A stretch of DNA of 18,868 nucleotides from the NCBI GenBank assembly GCA_043739325.1, contig JAYUFK010000049.1, positions 1 to 18,868 on the forward strand, written 5' to 3'. A program made the position numbers and the translations under genes. This stretch comes from Roseiarcus sp043739325 (lineage in GTDB: Bacteria; Pseudomonadota; Alphaproteobacteria; Rhizobiales; Beijerinckiaceae). Shown piece by piece: positions 1 through 7,627 of this stretch (the first letter of the stretch is position 1; each line of letters starts with the position of its first letter). The notes under the pieces were generated by a model. That model saw nothing but the letters and a program-made list of their open reading frames with translations. It was not told the DNA's origin and did not search any database.

Positions 1-575
1 ACGTGCCGATGCACAAGATCAAGGTCAACATGACCAAGCAGCTCGCCGAATGCGGCGAGGCGCCGTTCTATACGCTGGGACCGCTAACGACCGACATCGC
101 GCCGGGCTACGATCACATCACCTCGGGCATCGGCGCGGCGATGATCGGCTGGTTCGGCACGGCGATGCTTTGCTACGTGACGCCGAAAGAACATCTCGGC
201 CTGCCCGATCGCAACGACGTCAAAACCGGCGTCATCACCTATCGCATCGCCGCCCACGCCGCCGATCTCGCCAAGGGCCATCCGGCCGCGCAGATCCGCG
301 ACGACGCGGTGTCGCGCGCGCGTTTCGATTTCCGCTGGGAGGATCAGTTCAACCTGTCGCTCGATCCCGACACCGCGCGCGCCTATCACGACGCGACGCT
401 GCCCAAGGACTCGCACAAGGTTGCGCATTTCTGTTCGATGTGCGGACCCAAGTTTTGCTCGATGAAGATCACGCAGGATTTGCGCAAGGAGGCCGAGGCG
501 ATGGCTGGCATGGAAGCCAAGTCGCGCGAATTTCTCGAGCAGGGCGGCGCGCTCTACGTGCCGGCGGCGGAGTAG
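1..575 (+). CDS. thiC: Phosphomethylpyrimidine synthase ThiC, C-terminal part (5' end outside window)
   Basis: ThiC is a radical-SAM enzyme of the cytoplasm that rearranges aminoimidazole ribotide into HMP-P, the pyrimidine half of thiamine. Only about the last 190 residues are here; the family is usually around 600 residues, so the gene starts well outside the window and the GTG at base 3 is not its start. Seen directly: the C-terminal iron-sulfur motif C-x2-C-x4-C (CSMCGPKFC), plus the conserved stretches TLGPLTTDIAPGYDH, GTAMLCYVTPKEHLGLP and RFDFRWEDQFNLSLDP. The stop codon is followed after 4 bases by thiO, so it heads or sits early in the thi operon. Any TPP riboswitch would lie upstream of thiC and cannot be checked here. 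Confidence 0.97.
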   Translation, partial: VPMHKIKVNMTKQLAECGEAPFYTLGPLTTDIAPGYDHITSGIGAAMIGWFGTAMLCYVTPKEHLGLPDRNDVKTGVITYRIAAHAADLAKGHPAAQIRDDAVSRARFDFRWEDQFNLSLDPDTARAYHDATLPKDSHKVAHFCSMCGPKFCSMKITQDLRKEAEAMAGMEAKSREFLEQGGALYVPAAE

Positions 576-579
576 AAAA

Positions 580-1578
580 GTGCGCGTTACCGTCATCGGC
601 GCCGGCGTTGCCGGCCTGACCGCGGCGCTCGAACTCAGCGAGCGCGGCGCCGACGTGCGCATTGTCGAGCGCGCCGCGCGATTGGGGGCGAGCGCTTGCT
701 CATGGTGCGCCGGCGGTATGCTCGCGCCGTATTGCGAGGGCGAGAGCGCGCCGACGCAAGTTGTCGAACTCGGCGCGCAGGCGATCGACTGGTGGGCGCG
801 CCATGTTCCCGGCGTCAAGCGCAATGGCACGCTCGTTGTGTCGGCGCCGCGCGATGCCGGGGAAATCGAGCGCTTCGCCGCGCGCACGCAGCGATGGCGG
901 CGCATCGATGAAGCGGGCGTCGCCGCGCTTGAGCCAGACCTCGCCGGGCGGTTTCGCAACGGGTTGTTTTACGCCGAAGAGGGCCATCTCGATCCGCGCG
1001 CGGCCTTGTCTTCGCTGCGCGATGCGTTGGCGCTTAGAGGCGTTGCGATCGAATATGGCGTCGACGGAACGATTGGCGCCGTCGATGGCCCGACGCTCGA
1101 TTGTCGCGGTTTCGATGCCCGCGATGTGCTGACGGATCTGCGCGGCGTGCGCGGCGAAATGCTGATCCTGCGCACGCGCGAAATATCGTTGTCGCGCCCC
1201 GTGCGCTTCCTGCATCCGCGCATTCCGCTGTACATCACGCCGCGCGAGGACGGGTTGTTCATGGTCGGCGCGACGATGATCGAAAGCGCCGCGAAAACTT
1301 CGGCGACGGCGCGCTCCGTCATTGAATTGTTGAGCGCCGCCTATGCGCTGCATCCGGCGTTCGGCGAGGCCGAGATCGTCGAGATGCGCGCCGATGTGCG
1401 CCCCGCCTATCCCGACAATTTGCCGCGATTGGCGACGCGCGGGTCGACGACTTACCTTAACGGTTTTTATCGCCACGGGTTTCTGCTTTCGCCGGCGTTC
1501 GCCGTTCGCGCGGCGACGCAACTGCTCGAAGGCGCGGAGACAAACGATGAAGATCATCGTCAACGACGCCGAGCATGA
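580..1578 (+). CDS. thiO: Glycine oxidase ThiO (FAD-dependent)
   Basis: ThiO oxidises glycine to iminoglycine (dehydroglycine), a donor for the thiazole ring built by ThiG. The 332-residue protein opens with a Rossmann FAD-binding motif, GAGVAGL (Gly7, Gly9, Gly12), followed by an acidic residue at the end of strand 2 (RIVER). The DAO-family C-terminal part is present (DVRPAYPDNLPRL then NGFYRHGFLLSP). The start is a GTG 4 bases after the thiC stop, with GGAG about 8 bases upstream. The 3' end overlaps thiS by 32 bases in another frame. Its place between thiC and thiS separates it from other D-amino-acid-oxidase-like flavoenzymes. Confidence 0.93.
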   Translation: MRVTVIGAGVAGLTAALELSERGADVRIVERAARLGASACSWCAGGMLAPYCEGESAPTQVVELGAQAIDWWARHVPGVKRNGTLVVSAPRDAGEIERFAARTQRWRRIDEAGVAALEPDLAGRFRNGLFYAEEGHLDPRAALSSLRDALALRGVAIEYGVDGTIGAVDGPTLDCRGFDARDVLTDLRGVRGEMLILRTREISLSRPVRFLHPRIPLYITPREDGLFMVGATMIESAAKTSATARSVIELLSAAYALHPAFGEAEIVEMRADVRPAYPDNLPRLATRGSTTYLNGFYRHGFLLSPAFAVRAATQLLEGAETNDEDHRQRRRA

Positions 1579-1744
1579 GCTCGACGCCGCGACGCTGGCG
1601 GCGGCGCTTGCAGCTCTCGACTATCGCGACGCGATTGTCGCCACGGCGGTGAACGGCCATTTCGTCCCCGCCCGCGCACGCGAGGAAACACCGCTCAAGA
1701 ACGGCGATCGCATCGAGATTGTCGCGCCGCGGCAGGGAGGGTGA
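1547..1744 (+). CDS. thiS: Sulfur carrier protein ThiS
   Basis: This 65-residue ubiquitin-fold protein carries sulfur as a C-terminal thiocarboxylate to ThiG. It begins MKIIVNDAEHEL and ends in the diagnostic Gly-Gly (APRQGG), with the usual core NGHFVPAR and KNGDRIEIV. The ATG at 1547 lies inside the end of thiO, overlapping it by 32 bases in a different frame; this longer-than-usual overlap points to translational coupling. The stop is followed after 4 bases by thiG. An in-frame open stretch continues upstream of 1547, but it is antisense-like filler within thiO, and the family length supports this start. Confidence 0.95.
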   Translation: MKIIVNDAEHELDAATLAAALAALDYRDAIVATAVNGHFVPARAREETPLKNGDRIEIVAPRQGG

Positions 1745-1748
1745 AGCA

Positions 1749-2522
1749 GTGAAGTTGTACGGCGTCGAAATCGCCTCGCGGCTGCTGCTCGGCACGGCGC
1801 AATATCCCTCGCCGGCGATTCTCGCCGATGCGGTGCGCGCGGCCAAGGTCGATATCGTCACCGTGTCCCTGCGCCGCGAATCCGGGCGATTGCGCGAGGG
1901 GCAGGATTTCTGGACGCTCGTGCAAAGCCTGGGCATTCGCGTGCTGCCCAACACCGCCGGCTGCCATTCGGTCAAGGAGGCCGTGACGACAGCGCGGATG
2001 GCGCGCGAGATTTTCGCCACGAACTGGATCAAACTCGAAGTGATCGGCGAGGCCGACACGCTGCAGCCGGATGTGTTTGGACTGGTCGAGGCGGCGCGTA
2101 TCCTGAGCAGCGAAGGCTTCGAGGTATTTCCCTATACGACGGAAGATCTGGTCGTTGCCGAGCGCCTGCTTGAGGCGGGCTGTAAAGTGCTGATGCCGTG
2201 GGGCGCGCCGATCGGTTCGGGCAAGGGCCTGAATAACGTCTTTGGCCTTCGAGCGATGCGCGCGCACTTTTCCGATATTCCGCTGATCGTCGACGCCGGC
2301 ATCGGCCTGCCCTCGCATGCGGCCGCGGCAATGGAGCTGGGCTACGACGCGGTGCTGCTCAACACGGCAGTCGCCAAGGCTGGCGATCCCATCGCGATGG
2401 CGGCGGCCTTCGCAGGGGCGGTCGAAGCAGGACGCGCGGCGTATCTTGCGGGGCCGATGATAGCGCGCGACATGGCGGCGCCATCGACGCCCGTGCTGGG
2501 AAAGGCGAACCTCGCGACATGA
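1749..2522 (+). CDS. thiG: Thiazole synthase ThiG
   Basis: ThiG condenses deoxyxylulose 5-phosphate, iminoglycine and ThiS-thiocarboxylate into the thiazole phosphate. It is a 257-residue TIM barrel, the normal size. Lys95 in NWIKLEVIGE is the expected Schiff-base lysine; other family marks are LLLGTAQYPSP, VLPNTAGCHS, VLMPWGAPIGSGKG and VDAGIGLPSHAAAAMELGYD. I chose the GTG at 1749 because it gives the standard N-terminus KLYGVEIASRLLLG and follows a strong GGGAGGG ribosome-binding site; an ATG 30 bases upstream would overlap the end of thiS. The end overlaps the start of thiE by 4 bases (ATGA). Confidence 0.96.
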   Translation: MKLYGVEIASRLLLGTAQYPSPAILADAVRAAKVDIVTVSLRRESGRLREGQDFWTLVQSLGIRVLPNTAGCHSVKEAVTTARMAREIFATNWIKLEVIGEADTLQPDVFGLVEAARILSSEGFEVFPYTTEDLVVAERLLEAGCKVLMPWGAPIGSGKGLNNVFGLRAMRAHFSDIPLIVDAGIGLPSHAAAAMELGYDAVLLNTAVAKAGDPIAMAAAFAGAVEAGRAAYLAGPMIARDMAAPSTPVLGKANLAT

Positions 2523-3127
2523 GCGGCATCGAACGCTTCTATCCCATCGTCGACAGCGCCGCCTGGGTCGGGCGTCTTGTCGGCGTCGGCGCAAAATTTG
2601 TCCAGTTGCGCATCAAGGATGCGACCGAGGAGCACTTACGCCAGGAGATGCATCACGCCATGACCATTTGCCGCCGCTCGGGCGCGGAACTTGTGGTCAA
2701 CGATTATTGGGAGATCGGGATCGACTCGGGCGCCGACTGGATTCATCTCGGGCAGGGCGATCTCGACGAGGCCGACATCGACGCGATCCGCGCCAACAGC
2801 ATTCGCCTCGGCGTCAGCACGCACAGCCGCGAGGAGCTTGATCGCGCCTTGTCGTTCGATCCGGATTACATCGCGCTGGGGCCAATTTTCCCGACGATTC
2901 TGAAGGCTATGCCGTTTGAGCCGCAAGGGTTCGAACGCATCGGCGAATGGAAGAAGTTGATCGGCGAGCGCCCGCTGGTCGCCATCGGCGGGCTCAACAT
3001 TGAGCGCGCCGAGCAATGCCTGGCGCAGGGCGCGGACAGCGTTGCTGTCGTCACCGACATCACGCTCAACGCCGATCCGGAAGCGCGGGCGGCGCAATGG
3101 CTGGACATGACGCGGCGCGCCGCTTGA
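2519..3127 (+). CDS. thiE: Thiamine phosphate synthase ThiE
   Basis: ThiE joins HMP pyrophosphate to the thiazole phosphate to give thiamine phosphate. The 202-residue TIM barrel shows the family blocks VQLRIKD, LVVNDYWEIG, GADWIHLGQGDL, LGVSTHSREEL, YIALGPIFPT and LVAIGGLN. In the loop after GPIFPT the sequence reads ILKAMPFEPQG, somewhat unlike the common TxTK form. It starts on an ATGA overlap with thiG, and its TGA lies in a TTGA that may be the thiD start, so translation of thiG, thiE and thiD looks coupled. Confidence 0.93.
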   Translation: MSGIERFYPIVDSAAWVGRLVGVGAKFVQLRIKDATEEHLRQEMHHAMTICRRSGAELVVNDYWEIGIDSGADWIHLGQGDLDEADIDAIRANSIRLGVSTHSREELDRALSFDPDYIALGPIFPTILKAMPFEPQGFERIGEWKKLIGERPLVAIGGLNIERAEQCLAQGADSVAVVTDITLNADPEARAAQWLDMTRRAA

Positions 3128-4059
3128 GCGACCGCACGCCCATCGCGCTGACCATCGCCGGATCGGATTCTGGCGGCGGCGCCGGCATCCAAGCAGACTT
3201 GAGAACCTTCGCCGCGCTCGGCGTCTATGGCGCCAGCGCGATCACGGCGCTGACCGCGCAGAATACGCGCGGCGTGAAGGCGGTATATTTTGCGCCGCCA
3301 GAGATCGTCGCCGCACAGACTGAGGCCGTACTCGAAGATTTCGATGTCGCGGCGATGAAGATCGGGATGCTGGGGAGTGTGGGGATCGTCGGGGCGGTTG
3401 CGGCGTGTTTGACGCGAGACCCCTCATCCGGCGCTGCGCGCCACCTTCTCCCGCAAGGGGGAGAAGGGGATAGTCCCCTCTCCCGCTTGCGGGAGAGGGT
3501 CGGGGTGAGAAGATGGCGCGAGCGTGCGCCCTTCATCATCTACGATCCCGTCATGATCGCATCATCTGGCGATGCGCTCAGCGGCGCCGGCTTTATCGAC
3601 GCGATCAAAGTGCATTTGTTGCCGCTTGTCGACTGCCTTACCCCAAATCTTGCCGAAGCCGCTGCTCTGCTCGGCGAGCCGATTGCCCGCGACGAAGCCG
3701 GGATGGCGCGGCAGGGCAGGGCGTTGCTCGCTCTGGGCCCGCGTGCGGTGCTGATGAAGGGCGGGCATCTCGATGGGGTGGAAGCGATCGACCTGCTGGT
3801 GACGGAGCACGAGACAAAGCGCTTCGCCGCCCCGCGTCTCGCCTCGTGCAACTTGCACGGCACCGGCTGCACGCTCGCCTCCGCGATCACGGCGCATATT
3901 GTTCGTGGCGTCGAATTGAGCGAAGCGGTCAGCGCGGCGAAAGAGTTTGTGCGGCAGGCGATAGAGGCGGGGAGGGGCGTGAAGCTCGGCGCCGGGGTAG
4001 GGCCGCTGCTGCAGATGAGCCTGGCCAATCAAGCCCACGAGACGAATCCGACTTCGTGA
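3124..4059 (+). CDS. thiD: HMP/HMP-P kinase ThiD with in-frame repeat insertion
   Basis: ThiD phosphorylates HMP and HMP-P to HMP pyrophosphate, the partner substrate of ThiE. The ribokinase-like fold is clear: TIAGSDSGGGAGIQADLRTF near the N-terminus, MKIGMLGS, DPVMIASSGDAL, TPNLAEAAALLG, MKGGHLDG and the HGTGCTLASA block with catalytic Cys249. The protein is 311 residues, against about 270 usually; the excess matches residues about 99-130, encoded by a palindromic repeat element (3418-3511). The reading frame stays open and all catalytic blocks are intact, so the enzyme is probably functional. The start is uncertain: a TTG at 3124 overlaps the thiE stop and gives the standard N-terminus; an ATG at 3097 would add 9 residues. 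Confidence 0.92.
   Translation: MSDRTPIALTIAGSDSGGGAGIQADLRTFAALGVYGASAITALTAQNTRGVKAVYFAPPEIVAAQTEAVLEDFDVAAMKIGMLGSVGIVGAVAACLTRDPSSGAARHLLPQGGEGDSPLSRLRERVGVRRWRERAPFIIYDPVMIASSGDALSGAGFIDAIKVHLLPLVDCLTPNLAEAAALLGEPIARDEAGMARQGRALLALGPRAVLMKGGHLDGVEAIDLLVTEHETKRFAAPRLASCNLHGTGCTLASAITAHIVRGVELSEAVSAAKEFVRQAIEAGRGVKLGAGVGPLLQMSLANQAHETNPTS
3418..3511 (+). repeat. RIME/REP-like palindromic repeat element inside thiD
   Basis: Two adjacent hairpins are visible. The first has 9-bp arms (CCTTCTCCC at 3444-3452 with its complement at 3459-3467). The second has 11-bp arms (CCCTCTCCCGC at 3476-3486 with its complement at 3489-3499). The ends resemble inverted repeats (CCCTCATCCG near 3421; CGGGGTGAGA near 3501). 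This layout and wording match a class of short intergenic palindromes common in alphaproteobacterial genomes, from memory. Here the element lies in coding sequence and is read through as part of ThiD, giving the peptide SPLSRLRERVGVR, which is typical of such translated elements. It encodes no transposase. Its exact ends are uncertain by several bases. Confidence 0.8.
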
Positions 4060-4153
4060 AATGCGCCCGGGCTGGGGTCAGCAGGTCGATTCCGATGCGG
4101 ATATCGCAGCAAGCGGCAGTGCACCGGCCGTCGAGCTTTGCTAGGCTCATTTA

Positions 4154-6865
4154 ATGAATCGCCGCCCTTCGCCAGAAACCATGCCTGACGCCGTCGCCGC
4201 GGACCCCCCGCGCCTGTCGCCGATGATGGCGCAGTATTTCGAGATCAAGACAGCCAATCCGGACTCGCTGCTGTTCTACCGGATGGGCGATTTCTACGAG
4301 CTGTTCTTTGAGGACGCGGAAATTGCCAGCGGGGCGCTCGGGATTGTGCTGACCAAGCGCGGCAAGCATGAAGGCGCGGACATCCGCATGTGCGGCGTGC
4401 CGGTCGAGCGCGCCGACGATTACTTGCAACGCCTCATCGCGCTGGGCCATCGCGTCGCGGTCTGCGAGCAGCTCGAAGACCCGGCCGAGGCGAAAAAGCG
4501 CGGCTACAAGGCGGTCGTTCGGCGCGACGTCGTGCGGCTGGTGACGCCTGGCACGATCACCGAAGATCGGCTGCTTGAGCCGGGCCGCGCCAATTCGCTC
4601 GTTGCGGTTTACCGCTGGCGCGCCAGTGAGGCCAGCGCGCTGTACGGACTTGCGGCGCTCGATATCTCGACGGGAACCTTTTGGCTGAGCGAATGCGACG
4701 AAGCGGGCCTTGGCGTCGAGATCGCGCGCATCGAGCCCAGCGAGATTGTCGCGCCGCAGGCGATGATCGACGACAGCCCGCTTCCTCGTCTATGCGCGGA
4801 AATGCGCATCGCGCTGGCGCCCGTGGGGCGCGACATGAGCGACGGCGAGCTGGCGGCCAAGCGCGTTTGCTTGTTCTATGGCGTCGAGACGCTTGATGGA
4901 TTTGGCGCCTTCACGCGCGCTGAGATAGGCGCTGCGGCGCTGGCGCTGGCCTATGTCGAGCGCACGCAACTTGAGGCGCGCCCGGCCCTCTCTCCGCCTT
5001 CACGCCGGGCGCGCGGCGCGACGCTGGAGATTGACGCGTCGACGCGCGCCAATCTTGAGCTGACGCGCACGTTGTCAGGCGAGCGCGCGGGATCGCTGCT
5101 GGCGACAATCGATCTGACGCAGACGCCGGCGGGCGCGCGCCTGCTTGCCGAGCGCTTGGCGAGCCCATTGACGCAGCAAGCTGAAATCAATCGCCGGCTC
5201 GACGCGGTCTCGTTCCTCATCGCCGAAGCGAACCTCCGCACTGATCTGCGCGATACGCTGCGCGCCGCGCCGGATTTCGTCCGCGCGTTGCTGCGCCTCA
5301 GCCTCGATCGCGGCGGACCGCGCGACCTGGCGGCGCTGCGTGACGGGCTTGTCGTGGCGCAGGATGTGGCGAAAAAACTCGCCGAAAGCGCCGACCTCAC
5401 AGCATCGCTTGGTCAGGCGAAGGATGATCTTGCCGCGACCGATGCGACGCTCGCCGCTGACCTCAGCGCGACGTTGGCGCAGGACCTGCCGCTCAACAGG
5501 CGCGATGGCGGTTTTGTGCGCGCGGGGGCCAGCGCGCCGCTCGATGAAGCCCGCGCCCTGCGCGACGAAAGCCGCCGCGTTATCGCCGAGTTGCAGGCGA
5601 AATATTGCGAGATTGTCGGCGCGCGGCAGCTCAAGATCAAGCACAACAATTTTCTCGGATTTTATATCGAGACGCAGCAAGCCCAAGGCGAGGCGCTGCT
5701 CAAGCCGCCGCATTCCGCGTTGTTCATCCACCGTCAGACGATGGCCGGCGCGATGCGGTTCTCGACCAATGAGCTTGTCGATCTCGAAGCAAAGATCGCA
5801 TCGGCGGCGGATCGGGCGCTGGCGCTGGAGTTGGCGGCGTTCGAGACGTTGCGCCAAAAATGTCTGGAACATCTGGAGCCGATCAAGCGCATCGGCGCCG
5901 CGCTGGCCGATATCGATGTCGGCTGCGCCCTCGCCGAGCTCGCGGCGACGCGCGACTGGACGCGGCCGCTGGTCGACGATTCGCTCAGCTTCGCCATCGA
6001 AGGCGGCCGCCATCCCGTTGTCGAGGCGGCTTTGCGCACGCGCGGCCAGCCCTTCGTCGCCAATGATTCGGACTTGTCGGGCGGCTCTGACGGCGGGCTG
6101 ATCGGGCTTGTCACCGGCCCGAACATGGCGGGCAAATCGACTTATCTGCGCCAGAACGCGCTGATCGTCGTGCTGGCGCAGATGGGCGCATATGTTCCCG
6201 CGCGCCGCGCACATGTCGGCATTGTCGACCGGCTGTTTTCGCGCGTCGGCGCCGCCGACGATCTGGCGCGCGGCCGCTCGACGTTCATGGTCGAAATGGT
6301 CGAGACCGCGGCGATCCTGAATCAGGCGACGATCCGCTCGCTTGTTATCCTCGATGAGATCGGACGCGGCACGGCGACCTATGACGGCCTGTCGATCGCC
6401 TATGCGACGGTCGAACATCTCAACGCGGTCAATCGCTCGCGCACGTTGTTTGCGACGCATTTCCATGAATTGACGCAGCTTTCCAAGAAGCTGCCGCGGC
6501 TGTTCAATCTGACGATGCGCGTCACCGAGTGGAATCATCAGCTCGTGTTCCTGCACGAGGTGGCGCCGGGGTCGGCGGATCGCTCCTACGGGATTCAGGT
6601 CGCCAAGCTCGCCGGCTTGCCCGGCAGCGTCGTCGAGCGCGCGCGGTCAATTCTCGCCAAGCTGGAAGCGACGAACCGCTCGGGCGGCGCGACGGCGGTC
6701 ATCGACGATCTGCCGCTGTTCGCCTTCGCGCCAAAGCCGCAGGCGCCGCCGCGCGATGCGCTGCGCGAGCATCTGGCCAAGGTCGATCCCGACGAACTCA
6801 CGCCGCGCGATGCGCAAGCGGCGCTTTACGCCCTCAAGAAGCTCGCCGCGGAGAAACAACCATGA
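4154..6865 (+). CDS. mutS: DNA mismatch repair protein MutS
   Basis: MutS recognises mismatches and small loops and starts methyl-independent or MutL-dependent repair. The 903-residue protein is of usual length (about 850-900). The N-terminal mismatch-reading motif is present as GDFYELF, with Phe47 and Glu49. The C-terminal ABC-type ATPase has Walker A GPNMAGKST (about residues 655-663), Walker B ending in Asp734-Glu735 with DEIGRGTATYDG, and the ATHFHEL switch histidine. The end has the short ELTPRDAQAALYALKKL dimer/tetramer helix region. The ATG at 4154 is preceded by 94 non-coding bases after thiD, so it may have its own promoter, although I see no convincing -35/-10 pair. The 3' end overlaps the exporter gene by 4 bases. 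Confidence 0.97.
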   Translation: MNRRPSPETMPDAVAADPPRLSPMMAQYFEIKTANPDSLLFYRMGDFYELFFEDAEIASGALGIVLTKRGKHEGADIRMCGVPVERADDYLQRLIALGHRVAVCEQLEDPAEAKKRGYKAVVRRDVVRLVTPGTITEDRLLEPGRANSLVAVYRWRASEASALYGLAALDISTGTFWLSECDEAGLGVEIARIEPSEIVAPQAMIDDSPLPRLCAEMRIALAPVGRDMSDGELAAKRVCLFYGVETLDGFGAFTRAEIGAAALALAYVERTQLEARPALSPPSRRARGATLEIDASTRANLELTRTLSGERAGSLLATIDLTQTPAGARLLAERLASPLTQQAEINRRLDAVSFLIAEANLRTDLRDTLRAAPDFVRALLRLSLDRGGPRDLAALRDGLVVAQDVAKKLAESADLTASLGQAKDDLAATDATLAADLSATLAQDLPLNRRDGGFVRAGASAPLDEARALRDESRRVIAELQAKYCEIVGARQLKIKHNNFLGFYIETQQAQGEALLKPPHSALFIHRQTMAGAMRFSTNELVDLEAKIASAADRALALELAAFETLRQKCLEHLEPIKRIGAALADIDVGCALAELAATRDWTRPLVDDSLSFAIEGGRHPVVEAALRTRGQPFVANDSDLSGGSDGGLIGLVTGPNMAGKSTYLRQNALIVVLAQMGAYVPARRAHVGIVDRLFSRVGAADDLARGRSTFMVEMVETAAILNQATIRSLVILDEIGRGTATYDGLSIAYATVEHLNAVNRSRTLFATHFHELTQLSKKLPRLFNLTMRVTEWNHQLVFLHEVAPGSADRSYGIQVAKLAGLPGSVVERARSILAKLEATNRSGGATAVIDDLPLFAFAPKPQAPPRDALREHLAKVDPDELTPRDAQAALYALKKLAAEKQP

Positions 6866-7500
6866 TCGCGCAGAAAATCTATCTCGCGACCATGCTCGCG
6901 GCCTTTCTCTATGTCATTTCTCCTGGCCCTGCGTTCCTGGCGATGTTCACTTTGGCCGCGTCCAAGGGGCGCGCGGCGGGCGCGTGGTTTGTCACCGGAC
7001 ATCTTGTTGGCGATGTCTCCTGGGGCGCGTTGGCGTTTGCCGCCATCATCGGCGTCAATCAGATCGGTCCGGCGTTGTTCCAGCTATTGGGCTTCGGTTG
7101 CGGTCTGTATCTGATCCACCTCGGGGCCAAGGCGGTTATGACCAAAAAAGGCGCCGCGCCGCGGGCCTTGGGCGCACAACGCCCGCTGGTCGCCGGAATG
7201 CTGTTCGGCCTGACCAACCCGAAGGCGTATCCCGTTGCGGTCGCGATGTTCGGCGCCATTGTCGCGCCCTATGCCGCTCAACTGACCTTTGCCGACGCTC
7301 CTCGGCTTGGCGCGGCGGCGTTCGCCGGCTTCGTCGCCGCGGATGTGGTCTTGATTTTCGCCGCTGGCTTGCCGGCGGTGCGGCGCTTCTTCTTGCGCCA
7401 TGGCAATGTTGTTACCCGCATTGTCGGCGTGTTATTCATCGTCTTTGGCGCGCGGTCGGTTTTCGACGCGGCGAGCGGCGCGATGCGCCGGACCGCGTGA
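6862..7500 (+). CDS. LysE/RhtB-family amino acid exporter
   Basis: This 212-residue, very hydrophobic protein should sit in the inner membrane with about six transmembrane segments. Family marks are the N-terminal SPGPAFLAMF block, the positive loop SKGRAAGAWFVTGHLVGD, and GLTNPKAYPVAVAMF in the middle. LysE/RhtB proteins export amino acids or related small metabolites; the substrate cannot be told from sequence. The ATG overlaps the mutS stop by 4 bases (ATGA), so it is probably co-translated with mutS although the two functions are unrelated. The 127 bases after it, up to the AsmA-family gene, contain only a weak 6-bp inverted repeat (TTGCGG/CCGCAA near 7574-7593) with no T-run. Confidence 0.9.
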   Translation: MIAQKIYLATMLAAFLYVISPGPAFLAMFTLAASKGRAAGAWFVTGHLVGDVSWGALAFAAIIGVNQIGPALFQLLGFGCGLYLIHLGAKAVMTKKGAAPRALGAQRPLVAGMLFGLTNPKAYPVAVAMFGAIVAPYAAQLTFADAPRLGAAAFAGFVAADVVLIFAAGLPAVRRFFLRHGNVVTRIVGVLFIVFGARSVFDAASGAMRRTA

Positions 7501-7627
7501 CGAGCGCCGGAGAAGTTGCGGCTGCGACCCGTCTTTACCAAATCCGGAACGCGCCACGCTGGCGCCATGAATTGCGGTAATGTCGCCGCAAAAGTTCCGC
7601 CCTCAAGCATTGAGTTGACCTGAAGCA

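Noticed and set aside
84..959. Long minus-strand open frame opposite thiC and thiO
   Set aside because: Arg/Ala-rich composition and no recognisable motif; it is the usual antisense shadow in GC-rich DNA over well supported genes.
3124..4059. thiD as a pseudogene because of the repeat insertion
   Set aside because: The frame is open to the normal end and all catalytic motifs are intact, so a functional, longer enzyme is more likely.
5075..6556. 493-residue minus-strand open frame opposite mutS
   Set aside because: MutS motifs are complete on the plus strand; the opposite frame shows no family.
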